Shown here piece after piece: positions 9,827-18,101 of a DNA stretch of 64,000 nucleotides. The notes under the pieces are model-generated. The model had not been told where the DNA came from. It was given only the letters and a program-made list of their open reading frames with translations, and did not search any database. A program made the translations under genes and the position numbers. This DNA is from Saprospiraceae bacterium (lineage in GTDB: Bacteria; Bacteroidota; Bacteroidia; Chitinophagales; Saprospiraceae): positions 39,277 through 103,276 of the forward strand of contig JAIYCH010000085.1 of the NCBI GenBank assembly GCA_027488135.1, in the 5' to 3' direction. Every line of letters starts with the position of its first letter. The first letter of the stretch is position 1.

Positions 9827-10780
9827 ATGAGAATAAGAGTAATTATTTTAATGCAATTATGGCTAATTACAGGTTATGGGCAGAATTTCTTGTTTCAGAA
9901 TCAAAGTTTTTTCAGGCCATACCTTACAAATCCAGCCTTAGCTGGTGTCAAGGGAGAAGGAAATTTGGGTATCATTTATAAAAAACAATTGGTAGATTTT
10001 GATAATGGCCCTAACTCTCAGGCAATTTCTGTCGATTACCCTTTTTTAAAAAACACCACTGGGCTTGGCTTTAATTTATTTAAAGATCAAAATGGTCCCA
10101 GTTCATTTCTTGGATTTGAATCCACTTTTGCCTATCATGTTCTTACCTCTGAGAAAAATGCAGAAGTACCCTCAGGATTTTCCTTTGGACTTTCAGCAAA
10201 TATAAATCAATTTAGCTTGGACAGGCAATACTTGATGGGGGAGGGTTCTGATGATGCCATTTTTAACGACGATTTGAACTTTAATGATATAAGTCCAAAT
10301 GTAAATGTTGGTTTTAATTTTTTCTCAGATGGTTTTAATTTGGGTGCATCTGTTTATAATTTGTTGTCTTTGACAAATACTGTTTATAAAGAAACAAATG
10401 ACTTACAACGAGCCTTCACCGTATTTTTATCATCAGGTATAGAATGGAAAGTAAAAGAACAATGGATTATTCACCCAGCTTTGTTACTTAGAACCCAGAA
10501 AAATGCTGATTATCAAGTGGATATAATGAGTGAATTTGGCTATAATTCTCCGAAAGGGTTCAGTTTTAGTCTAACGCCTTTATTTCGAAGTTTTAGCTAT
10601 CGAACCGTTTCTGGAAATCAATCTGTTGGTTTGAATATTCTTATTTCCAGATATCCTTTTTCGCTTGGTTATCAATTTGATGTTCCAATTTCGGGTAATT
10701 ATGGCTATGCTGGAGATCATGTTTTTTTTATTTCCTATCAATTAAGTCCAAAACCAAAAGCTGCCAATAAAAAATCTTGA
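9827..10780 (+). CDS. PorP/SprF family type IX secretion outer-membrane protein
   Basis: 317 residues with a short signal peptide (cut near GYGQ). The start of the mature chain, 'FFRPYLTNPALAGVKGEGNLGIIYKKQ', shortened here to the recognisable NPALAG core, is the hallmark of the PorP/SprF family, and the rest alternates beta strands and turns ending in 'GDHVFFISYQLSP' as expected for an outer-membrane barrel. PorP/SprF proteins are known partners of the T9SS that hold or help export particular cargo; in Flavobacterium johnsoniae SprF is needed for the type B cargo SprB. Here the gene sits between a type A cargo and, one gene further on, a type B cargo, so it plausibly serves one or both. The family call is firm; the pairing is inferred. 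Confidence 0.9.
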   Translation: MRIRVIILMQLWLITGYGQNFLFQNQSFFRPYLTNPALAGVKGEGNLGIIYKKQLVDFDNGPNSQAISVDYPFLKNTTGLGFNLFKDQNGPSSFLGFESTFAYHVLTSEKNAEVPSGFSFGLSANINQFSLDRQYLMGEGSDDAIFNDDLNFNDISPNVNVGFNFFSDGFNLGASVYNLLSLTNTVYKETNDLQRAFTVFLSSGIEWKVKEQWIIHPALLLRTQKNADYQVDIMSEFGYNSPKGFSFSLTPLFRSFSYRTVSGNQSVGLNILISRYPFSLGYQFDVPISGNYGYAGDHVFFISYQLSPKPKAANKKS

Positions 10781-11089
10781 TTTTTAGTTTGAACCCTTGA
10801 TTTTTGAACTTAAGTAACAACCTAATTTAAGAAAGGAAATTAAAATTAAAAATAATAATTTTTCAACATCCGAAAAAATATTTAAAGGTTACCTTATATG
10901 TAAATATTAAGTTCTTATTAATTAGAATGTTACAAATAAAATAAAATTATTTTATTTTATCAATGCAATTTTTTAATTTTTATTTTTTTAAAATCATATT
11001 TTCTATGTAAATTCAGCCTGTTCAATTTTTTAAATTAAACATTAGATAAAAAGATGGATTAGTATTTTGTTCATCCATAAAGATATTTT
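10781..11089. other. AT-rich gene-free stretch before the AraC-type regulator
   Basis: About 309 bases, extremely AT-rich with many homopolymeric A and T runs. It contains an AT-only palindrome (11-bp arms, 10936-10960) and, close to the regulator start, a 6-bp inverted repeat (11054-11078). I see no convincing reading frame, tRNA or structured RNA. It most likely holds the promoter region of the regulator; no clean TAnnTTTG box was found. Confidence 0.5.
11054..11078. promoter_or_regulatory. Inverted repeat just upstream of the AraC-type gene (possible operator)
   Basis: ATGGAT and ATCCAT arms flank a 13-base T-rich spacer and end 11 bases before the start codon. The position suits an autoregulatory binding site or a small 5' hairpin; arms this short in AT-rich DNA can also arise by chance. 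Confidence 0.25.
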
Positions 11090-12241
11090 ATGTACTCCTG
11101 GGTTTACACCATATTATGTGGTTTATTATTATTTAACGGCCTCTCCTTAATTTCAAGGAAAGTAGCTGTAAATTTTAAGTTACTGGGTGTGTTTTATATG
11201 CTTTTCGCTTATCAAATGTTTATTACACATTTTCGGGTAGCTGGCACCATTTATCTCTTACCTCATTTATTTAAAACCGGATCATTAGTAGGCTACCTAT
11301 ATGGACCCATTTTCTATTTTTTTTTAAATGCTACCATTCAAGCAGATTTTAAATTAAGAATCAAGAACTTTATTCATTTCATTCCTTTTTTATTGCATTT
11401 AATTGAATTGTTTCCGTTTTTCTTACTTTCAGCGGAGGAAAAAAGGATACTCTATTTAAAAAATCCACAAACTTATTTCATGGATGTGGATTGGGGATAT
11501 TTTTCACAAAGGATTCACACGATATTAAAATGTACTTTTATTATTGCCTATACTATTTTTGGATATTTTAAGATTGAACCTATCCTTAAAAATATGGTAA
11601 ATAGTGAAGTCCCCCAGAATAGAATTTTTGGCTCATTTTTGAAATGGTCAACCAGATTATTGCTAATTTCTGCTGTTTTAATTTTAATTACTTATTCTCT
11701 TTACTGGCTTTTCCCCTTGAATTTTCAATTATTGGGACATTATACGTTTTTTGTAAGTGCTGTTTTTGGTGCTTTATTTTTAATGCTTTTTCCTGAGATA
11801 ACAGGTTGGAGTATCCTTTCTTTTGCCAAAGAGCCGGTTATAGAAGCAGGAGATACTCATAATAGTAAAACGCATAAAACAGATGAACTTTCCACCAAGA
11901 TTCAAGAATCATTTACCAGAGTTATGGAGGAAAATTTCTCCAATCCCGACCTTGATGTCGGAAAAATAGCTCAATTACTTTTCATGAGTGAGCGAACTTT
12001 ATATCGTAAAATTAAAGAAATATTGGGGATTTCTCCAAATGAAGTACTCCTTGAATTTCGTCTCAAAAAGGCTTATGAAGCCATTCAAAATGAACCTGGA
12101 GAAATGTTAGGAAATATAATTAAACAAACAGGATTTATGACCAATAGCTATTTCTCTCGCTGTTTTAAGAAAAAATATGGCATTTTACCCAGTGATTTTC
12201 AAAGAGAATCCAGATTTAAAATTTCCGAAATTAAAAGGTAA
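11090..12241 (+). CDS. Membrane-anchored AraC family transcriptional regulator
   Basis: 383 residues in two parts. The first about 240 residues are hydrophobic with some six or seven membrane segments and include the 'YLYGPIFYFF' motif often seen in the membrane half of this Bacteroidota regulator class. The last about 105 residues form an AraC-type double helix-turn-helix: 'NPDLDVGKIAQLLFMSERTL' region, 'ISPNEVLLEFRLKKAYE', and 'GFMTNSYFSRCFKKKYG..PSDFQ'. Such proteins are thought to sense a signal through the membrane domain and bind DNA at the inner face of the membrane. It stands between two T9SS-related genes, so control of this surface locus is a reasonable inference, but the signal and targets cannot be read from the sequence. 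Confidence 0.87.
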   Translation: MYSWVYTILCGLLLFNGLSLISRKVAVNFKLLGVFYMLFAYQMFITHFRVAGTIYLLPHLFKTGSLVGYLYGPIFYFFLNATIQADFKLRIKNFIHFIPFLLHLIELFPFFLLSAEEKRILYLKNPQTYFMDVDWGYFSQRIHTILKCTFIIAYTIFGYFKIEPILKNMVNSEVPQNRIFGSFLKWSTRLLLISAVLILITYSLYWLFPLNFQLLGHYTFFVSAVFGALFLMLFPEITGWSILSFAKEPVIEAGDTHNSKTHKTDELSTKIQESFTRVMEENFSNPDLDVGKIAQLLFMSERTLYRKIKEILGISPNEVLLEFRLKKAYEAIQNEPGEMLGNIIKQTGFMTNSYFSRCFKKKYGILPSDFQRESRFKISEIKR

Positions 12242-12514
12242 GGACCAATTCTGCCATTTCTAAAGTACTATTCTGCCAATTGCCTGATCAAGGTGTTATT
12301 CCCCTTTTCTTTATTAGATATTTATGAGCTAAATAGCTAGACTTATTGATTTGAAGGTCAATGGATTTTTAGTTTATTGTTTAATCTTTTAGGTTGTATA
12401 TAATATCTTTTAAATTCCTTGATGACATTTAATACTTCGATAAGATTCAATGTATGGATATCCTGAAAATGGAACGCTTTGCTTTTAATTAATCATTTTT
12501 CCAAATAGAAAAAT
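12242..12514. other. Intergenic region before the type B cargo gene
   Basis: About 273 bases without a convincing gene. The octamer TTCTGCCA occurs twice near its left end, and TATCTTTT at 12404-12411 is one base away from the TAnnTTTG box, which makes it a weak promoter candidate for the following gene. Nothing else is recognisable. Confidence 0.35.
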
Positions 12515-15500
12515 ATGTCTTTTGTTAGGGTCAATTTCAGGTTTCTATTCCTCTTTGTAGGAATTTCATTCTTATCGGGGTCTGTTATGGCACAGAAGCC
12601 AAATTGGTTGCCGCCAAATGCCGCATTATTTAGCTTCAACACGAGTGTAACTGCAGTTATAAAATATGATGGGGTATTAACCTCAGCCCTGGAAGATACC
12701 ATTGCCATTTTTGTCGGAGATCAAATCAGAGGAATTTCTGTTCCTTCTAAAATAGGAAATGATATTAGGCATTACATAACGGTGTATTCTTCCCAGACGT
12801 CGGAAATATTGAAAATAAAGGTTTATCATGCGCTCTCAAACAGGGTTTATGATTTAAATGATAGCTTATTATTTATCGCACAGTCTCCGATAGGAAATTA
12901 TGAAAAACCTTATGAAATAAATGTCTTTAGTTCCGGTGATGCACCACTTTCTATTGATTCAATTTCAGATAAATATACCTTGCAAAATATTCCTTTTGAT
13001 ACCATAGACCTTCCACTTTTTCTAAATCAACCCGATGTTGATCTTGTAACTTGGACCGTTTCTTCACATCCAGATTTTGTAACTAATATTTTGGGAGGTA
13101 AGCTTCTGATAACCCCAAGAAATGGATTTATCGGTTCAGGGGCGATTGAAATTAAAGCAACAGAGCAAACAATTAATGCTAATTATGCCATTCAAACCAT
13201 AAAGTTAAATGTCTTGAAACCACCCCTTCCTCCTCGTTGGGATAGTATTCCCGGTCAAGGAATACTAAAAGGAAACGCATTCAAGTCATTTTTACTTTCC
13301 GACTATGAAAATAATTATGAAGGAGAGTGTCTAACCTTTGATTATCTGCCAGTATTACCCCAAATAATTGACCCTGAACCTTCTCCCAAATGGGTTGTGC
13401 AACAAACTTTTTTAAATAGTATGACTTTTATTGCAAGACCTGTCTATACACCAACATTGCCCTTTAATCACCCAGATGATTTGTTGGCGGCCTATATAGA
13501 TGGAGATTTGCGAGGTGTTGCCGAACCTCAGGTGATTAATGGACAAATTTTGTATTTTCTTGGTGTTGGTAGCCAACAATCTGTTGGAGTCATAACCTTT
13601 CATTTTTATAGTGGCGCGCTAAAGCGAAAATTCATAGCCCCGATAAAAATCCCTTATATTACTTCTGCAGTTCGTGGGAGCGTTGAAATGCCTTTTGAAA
13701 TAAATATTTCTCCAATTCAGCCTGTCATTGATAGTAACAATCTGGTTCAACTTCAAATTATAGATTCGGCCTGGATTGGTAAAATTAATTTTCGTTTTCA
13801 AGCAAAAGATTGTAGTTTTCCTGCATTGAGTTCTGTCTCAAGACCATTTTTGGAATCAGTCACTTTTGTACCATTTTGGGTTACTACAAACAATGCGGAT
13901 TTATTTACTTACTACAGGGATTTTGATGGAGATGGCTTTGGGGATTCTTCCTTTAGTCAGACAATCGCTAACCCAACGTCACCTGTAAATTATGTAACAA
14001 ATAAACTGGATTGTGATGATAGTGATGATGCTGTGAATCCATCTCCCTCGATAGCTACTGTTGCCGATGCAAGCTTTTGTATTGGTATGTTGACGGACTC
14101 TATCGTTTTCAAAAGAGGGTCAAACGGGGTTAATTCTCCTTCCAGTAAAACGATTTATAAATGGATAAATAATAATCCAGCCATCGGCTTGGCTGCATCA
14201 GGAACTGGAAATATTGTGCCATTTTTCACTACAAACATCAAAAGTAGAAATGATACAGCTCAAATCATTGTTACCCCGGAAATAAATGGATGTTTTGGCA
14301 TTAAAGATACCTTTTTGTTGATTGTCAGAAATGAGGTACTTAATACTTATTATAAAGATGAAGACGGGGATGGATTTGGAAATCCTGCGATCAGCGTAAA
14401 GATATGCGATGTGAACGCCCCCGCTAATTATGTTTCAAATAAACTGGACTGTGATGATAGCGATGATACGATAAAACCTTATCCGACCCTTACCGCTGTT
14501 CAAGATAAAAGCTTTTGTTTCGGCATGTTTACGGATTCCATCAATTTTACCAGAAGTATAAATGGGATAGTGGTTAATTCCAATAAAATAAGCTACAAAT
14601 GGACAAATAATAACACAGCCATCGGCTTGGCTGCATCAGGAACTGGAAATATTGTGCCATTTTTCACTACAAACACCAAAAGCAGCAATGATACGGCTCA
14701 AATCATCGTTACCCCGGAAATTAACGGTTGTCTTGGAACCAAAGATACCTTCCTTCTAATTGTCAAGGCAGATTCATTACCTCGTGTAAGTAGTCTAAAT
14801 TGTTCATCTTATTCGATTTCGTCCATGGTTTTACCCAATGCCAATGATCTGTATCAGAATACTTTGCGTCTTCCTTATGCAGGAGGAAATGGCATGCGAT
14901 ATGACTCCATAATCATAAAATCAGAGGGTGTTTCAGGTCTTACGTTGAAGCTCAAGCCGGGATTGCTTTCTAAAGGGGATGGATTTTTAGAATTTGTTCT
15001 CATCGGGATTCCTCTTCAAGGTGGAATGGCAACATTTAAGATTGATTTTGGAAGAGCGGATTGTAATTTTGGATCCCCATGCGAAATAAGTTTAGTCGTA
15101 GGAATAGAAAGGCCAAAACTCAATGAAATATTATGTTCTCAGGTTGTATTTCTACCAGGTAAGATTTATGCTAAAGTACCTTATTACGGAAAAATAGATT
15201 TACCCTATTTGGGTGGGAACGAAAAGTTAGCCCCGGCCCAATTATTTCAAAGTGAAGGTATTAGAGGCATGACAGCGAAATTTAATGCAGATACCCTTAG
15301 ACGGAATGGTGGCCTATTGAGGTTTAATCTTGATGGTATGCCAGAACAAACAGGAACCTTAAATTTAACGGTTGAAATAGGCAGTAAATCCTGTGTATTA
15401 AATCTTTTAATTGAAGAATTCCCTGTTATTTTGCCTAAATTCTTCTCTCCAAATGGTGATGGAAATAATGAACGCTGGGAAATACCCTATTTTAATATCT

Positions 15501-15688
15501 TGTATCCTCAGGGAACGGTAATTATTTTAGATCGATACGGAAGGAAACTTTTAGAATATAAAGGTAATTTTGAGGGTTGGGATGGAAATATTGGTGGTTT
15601 TAGTGCCAGTACAGGGGTTTATTGGTATATTGTTCAGCTGGAAAAAGATGCTATTCCTGTAAAGGGTAATTTCACATTAGTCCGTTAG
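12515..15688 (+). CDS. Large secreted protein with MopE-like metal-binding repeats and type B T9SS (gliding-associated) C-terminal domain
   Basis: 1057 residues. A signal peptide ends near 'SVMAQ' (about 26). Two VGAF..ELRG-type modules follow (about 38-142, 'IAIFVGDQIRGIS'; about 302-400, 'LAAYIDGDLRGVAE'), with a cadherin-like stretch between them. Residues 465-756 are two tandem 146-residue units, each starting with an aspartate-rich MopE-like motif (YYRDFDGDGFGD and YYKDEDGDGFGN, then LDCDDSDD) followed by a PKD/Ig-like part; the DGDG pattern is known to bind calcium or other metals. After further beta domains, residues 973-1057 ('FFSPNGDGNNERWEIP', 'IILDRYGRKLLEY', 'WDGN', 'GVYWYIVQL') are a type B sorting domain. 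The protein should be exported by the T9SS to the surface. Its exact role (adhesin, gliding or matrix component) is not determinable here. Confidence 0.9.
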   Translation: MSFVRVNFRFLFLFVGISFLSGSVMAQKPNWLPPNAALFSFNTSVTAVIKYDGVLTSALEDTIAIFVGDQIRGISVPSKIGNDIRHYITVYSSQTSEILKIKVYHALSNRVYDLNDSLLFIAQSPIGNYEKPYEINVFSSGDAPLSIDSISDKYTLQNIPFDTIDLPLFLNQPDVDLVTWTVSSHPDFVTNILGGKLLITPRNGFIGSGAIEIKATEQTINANYAIQTIKLNVLKPPLPPRWDSIPGQGILKGNAFKSFLLSDYENNYEGECLTFDYLPVLPQIIDPEPSPKWVVQQTFLNSMTFIARPVYTPTLPFNHPDDLLAAYIDGDLRGVAEPQVINGQILYFLGVGSQQSVGVITFHFYSGALKRKFIAPIKIPYITSAVRGSVEMPFEINISPIQPVIDSNNLVQLQIIDSAWIGKINFRFQAKDCSFPALSSVSRPFLESVTFVPFWVTTNNADLFTYYRDFDGDGFGDSSFSQTIANPTSPVNYVTNKLDCDDSDDAVNPSPSIATVADASFCIGMLTDSIVFKRGSNGVNSPSSKTIYKWINNNPAIGLAASGTGNIVPFFTTNIKSRNDTAQIIVTPEINGCFGIKDTFLLIVRNEVLNTYYKDEDGDGFGNPAISVKICDVNAPANYVSNKLDCDDSDDTIKPYPTLTAVQDKSFCFGMFTDSINFTRSINGIVVNSNKISYKWTNNNTAIGLAASGTGNIVPFFTTNTKSSNDTAQIIVTPEINGCLGTKDTFLLIVKADSLPRVSSLNCSSYSISSMVLPNANDLYQNTLRLPYAGGNGMRYDSIIIKSEGVSGLTLKLKPGLLSKGDGFLEFVLIGIPLQGGMATFKIDFGRADCNFGSPCEISLVVGIERPKLNEILCSQVVFLPGKIYAKVPYYGKIDLPYLGGNEKLAPAQLFQSEGIRGMTAKFNADTLRRNGGLLRFNLDGMPEQTGTLNLTVEIGSKSCVLNLLIEEFPVILPKFFSPNGDGNNERWEIPYFNILYPQGTVIILDRYGRKLLEYKGNFEGWDGNIGGFSASTGVYWYIVQLEKDAIPVKGNFTLVR
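13907..14782 (+). repeat. In-frame tandem duplication of 438-bp units (146 codons each)
   Basis: Unit 1 spans 13907-14344 and unit 2 spans 14345-14782 inside the type B cargo gene. Both code for a MopE-like DGDG motif followed by a PKD/Ig-like part. A 60-bp run is identical between them (14178-14237 and 14616-14675) while the DGDG parts have diverged, which points to recent duplication or gene conversion of the Ig-like half. Confidence 0.85.
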
Positions 15689-15719
15689 ATCATGACCCAA
15701 AGCAGATACTAAAGAAGTT

Positions 15720-17153
15720 TCATTTTCCCGTTCCCTGAACTAAAACAACCAAAGTATAAAACATAATTTTAAAATCCAGCGCAATAGATCTGTTTTCCAG
15801 ATATAGTATATCATATTTAAGGCGCTGGATCATTTGATCGACATCAGATGCATATCCGTATTTGACTTGACCCCAAGATGTAATTCCTGGCCTTACCTTG
15901 AGAAGATGACGATAATGGGGAGCCTTTTCCATAATCTTATCGATATAAAATTTTCGCTCAGGGCGCGGACCCACTAAACTCATTTCTCCAATGAGCACAT
16001 TCCAGAATTGAGGTAATTCGTCGAGCCTCCATTTTCTCATGATAGCGCCAAAGGGTGTGCAACGACTATCTTCATCTTTAGAAAGTTGGGGTCCACCGTG
16101 TTCGGCATTTTCGTACATTGATCTGAATTTCAAAATGGTAAAGGGCACACCTTGCAGTCCAATTCTTTCTTGCCTATAAAATATCGGCCCAACAGATGAT
16201 TGCTTCACTTTTAGAGACAGATAGACAAAGAGCGGAGATAATAAAAGTAAAGAAACAAAGGAAACAAAAACATCAAGGACCCGCTTAAATGATATTTGCC
16301 ATGGAGGCATTATTTCCTGATTTATTTCAATGAGGGCCGTGCCAAATACCTGATTCATTTTAACACTTCCTAACATGATATCATACATATCAGGAATAAT
16401 TTTAACGTGTAAAATGGGCCTGAAATCAAATAAGGAAGTAATAAGTTGTTTTAATAAATTGTGTTCCTGCGTTTGTATGGCAATAATGACCTCCTCAATG
16501 TGATATTCTTTAATAATACAATCTAAATCTTTTATGTTTCCAAGGTATTTTAATTTTGCTTCTAAAGGAGATACTTTTTCTTTGTTACTTCTTAAAAATC
16601 CAATAAAATGGTAGCCGTAGGAACGTTTTTGTGAAATGATTTCTTCGTAAAGTGCCAACGCTTCTGTATTACCGCCAATAAAGATGGTATTAAATTTCAC
16701 CATTCCCTGACGGATTCTACGGGATGCTGCGGTTAATAAAATCATTCTTGTAACCACAGTAAGTAGGAAGTGAAAGCTGAAAAGGGCTAAAAATGATTGA
16801 TAGTAAGTGGTGTAATTAGACACAAAATCATCAAGTATCAGGGTAAAAAACAGAATTAAAACGCCAAAAAAGGAGAGAAAAAAGGTTCTTGACAGCGTTT
16901 TTAACCTGGAATGTCTGTGTATATCTCCATATTGATCAAACAATGAATACACCAGAAACCAGCCAATGGGTATAATAATCAGTCCGTACCAGAAATTAGT
17001 ATCTTGAAAAATGACCGAAAAGTTCTGTTCCTTTTCAATAATCATTTTTCTGTAAGCAAAAAAAAGGCCCCAGGCGATCATGGCACAGAAATAATCAGCC
17101 CATTTATAAAAGAGGGTATGACCATTAAGGTTCCTTTGTTTTGTTTTACTCAT
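15720..17153 (-). CDS. Undecaprenyl-phosphate sugar-1-phosphate transferase (WcaJ-like priming glycosyltransferase)
   Basis: 477 residues. Four or five N-terminal membrane helices are followed by a soluble CoA-binding-like middle domain ('FIGGNTEALALYEEI') and, after one more membrane segment, the bacterial sugar transferase domain with KFRSM, LDELPQ, GPRPE and 'RPGITSWGQV'. Enzymes of this class transfer a sugar phosphate, often glucose-1-P, onto undecaprenyl phosphate on the inner membrane, the first step of exopolysaccharide or glycan synthesis. The start overlaps the stop of the upstream lipoprotein gene as TAATG, indicating translational coupling. No other exopolysaccharide genes are nearby, so the pathway it feeds is not visible. 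The sugar specificity is not determined. Confidence 0.9.
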   Translation of the reverse strand: MSKTKQRNLNGHTLFYKWADYFCAMIAWGLFFAYRKMIIEKEQNFSVIFQDTNFWYGLIIIPIGWFLVYSLFDQYGDIHRHSRLKTLSRTFFLSFFGVLILFFTLILDDFVSNYTTYYQSFLALFSFHFLLTVVTRMILLTAASRRIRQGMVKFNTIFIGGNTEALALYEEIISQKRSYGYHFIGFLRSNKEKVSPLEAKLKYLGNIKDLDCIIKEYHIEEVIIAIQTQEHNLLKQLITSLFDFRPILHVKIIPDMYDIMLGSVKMNQVFGTALIEINQEIMPPWQISFKRVLDVFVSFVSLLLLSPLFVYLSLKVKQSSVGPIFYRQERIGLQGVPFTILKFRSMYENAEHGGPQLSKDEDSRCTPFGAIMRKWRLDELPQFWNVLIGEMSLVGPRPERKFYIDKIMEKAPHYRHLLKVRPGITSWGQVKYGYASDVDQMIQRLKYDILYLENRSIALDFKIMFYTLVVLVQGTGK

Positions 17154-18037
17154 TAAAAAGAAATTAGTTTGATATTGTCAAAATGAACACTGGCATTTTC
17201 CTTCCCTTCAGGTAACGCAGCATTAAAAATGACTCTGTAATAGAGCGATTTTCTTAAGGCAAGCGTGCTTCCCAGGTTAAAATATATCTTTTTCCAATCG
17301 GCCGATTCTTTAAATCCTGCAATAGGCACAATGATGCCAGCCTCCTCTATATTTTCAGTATCATAAAATTGAACACCAATAACGCAAGGTGTCTCTCCTT
17401 TATAATCCATTTCAAGATAAACGGGTTGACCTGGATTAAAGGTATTTTTATATTTTGCGTTCGAACCCACGGTTACTATTGGCGCTGATTTGGTTAACTG
17501 CATTTTTCCCGAAAATTTACCCTCAAAGACATTGCTATCACTATAAGGTAAGACCCTGTTTTCGGGTGATCCGCTGACTAGAAAGGAGAAAAAAGAGGTG
17601 TTATTTTCAAAATTTTCAACAAAATGAAATTTTGACGACGATAAATAACTGGTTTCTAGTTTTAAAGTATCTGTTTTTAAAGCAGTTAAATTAACCTTTA
17701 CTTTGATTGGGTTGAAAAATGGGTAATTCTCAGGCGTTGCACCTATGCCATTTTCTTTTATGCCTGCTTGAATGGTTAAATTTTGTTCCCCATATAATAA
17801 CAAGGGAATTTTTGCTGGTAAGGGAAACATACCTAAAAATTCGGTATCGTTAAATAACCAGACATCCGTTATTTTTTGAGAAGAACTCCCCTGATTAACA
17901 AAGGTTTTTAAACGAAATTCGTTTACATAAAGGTAACTGGGTACAGGTTCGTTTTGTTCTAAAAGAGAACACGAAGGAAATATTAATAATAATAAAAAAT
18001 AAAAATGGGCAAAGGAGTGTTTTTTCGAAATCATCAC
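17153..18037 (-). CDS. Lipoprotein with beta-rich C-terminal domain, function unknown
   Basis: 294 residues. A lipoprotein signal (long hydrophobic run, then FPSC with Cys at residue 23) predicts lipid attachment. The rest is beta-rich: an N-terminal part about a displacement-like 'VWLFNDTEFLGMFPLPAKIP' stretch, then from about residue 145 a jelly-roll-like region ('GKFSGKMQL', 'PVYLEMDYKG', 'WKKIYFNLG', 'VHFDNIKLISF') resembling carbohydrate-binding or galactose-binding folds. The gene is translationally coupled to the priming glycosyltransferase, which suggests a role in the same envelope or polysaccharide process. I do not recognise a named family. ATG codons at 18037 and 18034 are adjacent; either could start it. 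Confidence 0.75.
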   Translation of the reverse strand: MMISKKHSFAHFYFLLLLIFPSCSLLEQNEPVPSYLYVNEFRLKTFVNQGSSSQKITDVWLFNDTEFLGMFPLPAKIPLLLYGEQNLTIQAGIKENGIGATPENYPFFNPIKVKVNLTALKTDTLKLETSYLSSSKFHFVENFENNTSFFSFLVSGSPENRVLPYSDSNVFEGKFSGKMQLTKSAPIVTVGSNAKYKNTFNPGQPVYLEMDYKGETPCVIGVQFYDTENIEEAGIIVPIAGFKESADWKKIYFNLGSTLALRKSLYYRVIFNAALPEGKENASVHFDNIKLISF

Positions 18038-18050
18038 TTTAAATATTTTA

Positions 18051-18058
18051 CAAAATTA
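18051..18058 (-). promoter_or_regulatory. -7 promoter box for the lipoprotein/glycosyltransferase operon
   Basis: On the minus strand this reads TAATTTTG, a full match to the Bacteroidota -7 consensus TAnnTTTG, about 13 bases before the lipoprotein start. It lies back to back with the plus-strand box at 18072. Confidence 0.55.
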
Positions 18059-18071
18059 GCATGTTTTAAGG

Positions 18072-18079
18072 TACTTTTG
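18072..18079 (+). promoter_or_regulatory. -7 promoter box for the small secreted unknown
   Basis: TACTTTTG matches TAnnTTTG exactly and lies 22 bases before the start at 18102, giving a short leader. A clear TTG at the -33 position is not visible. Confidence 0.55.
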
Positions 18080-18101
18080 CACAAATAAAAACGTCAACCA
18101 G

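Noticed and set aside
11310..11345. Long T homopolymer in the AraC-type gene considered as a frameshift or phase-variation site
   Set aside because: The frame continues normally through it with a plausible membrane helix on both sides.
14178..14675. Repeated 60-bp stretches considered as a CRISPR or DNA repeat array
   Set aside because: Only two copies, 438 bases apart, in frame in one gene; it is a protein-domain duplication.
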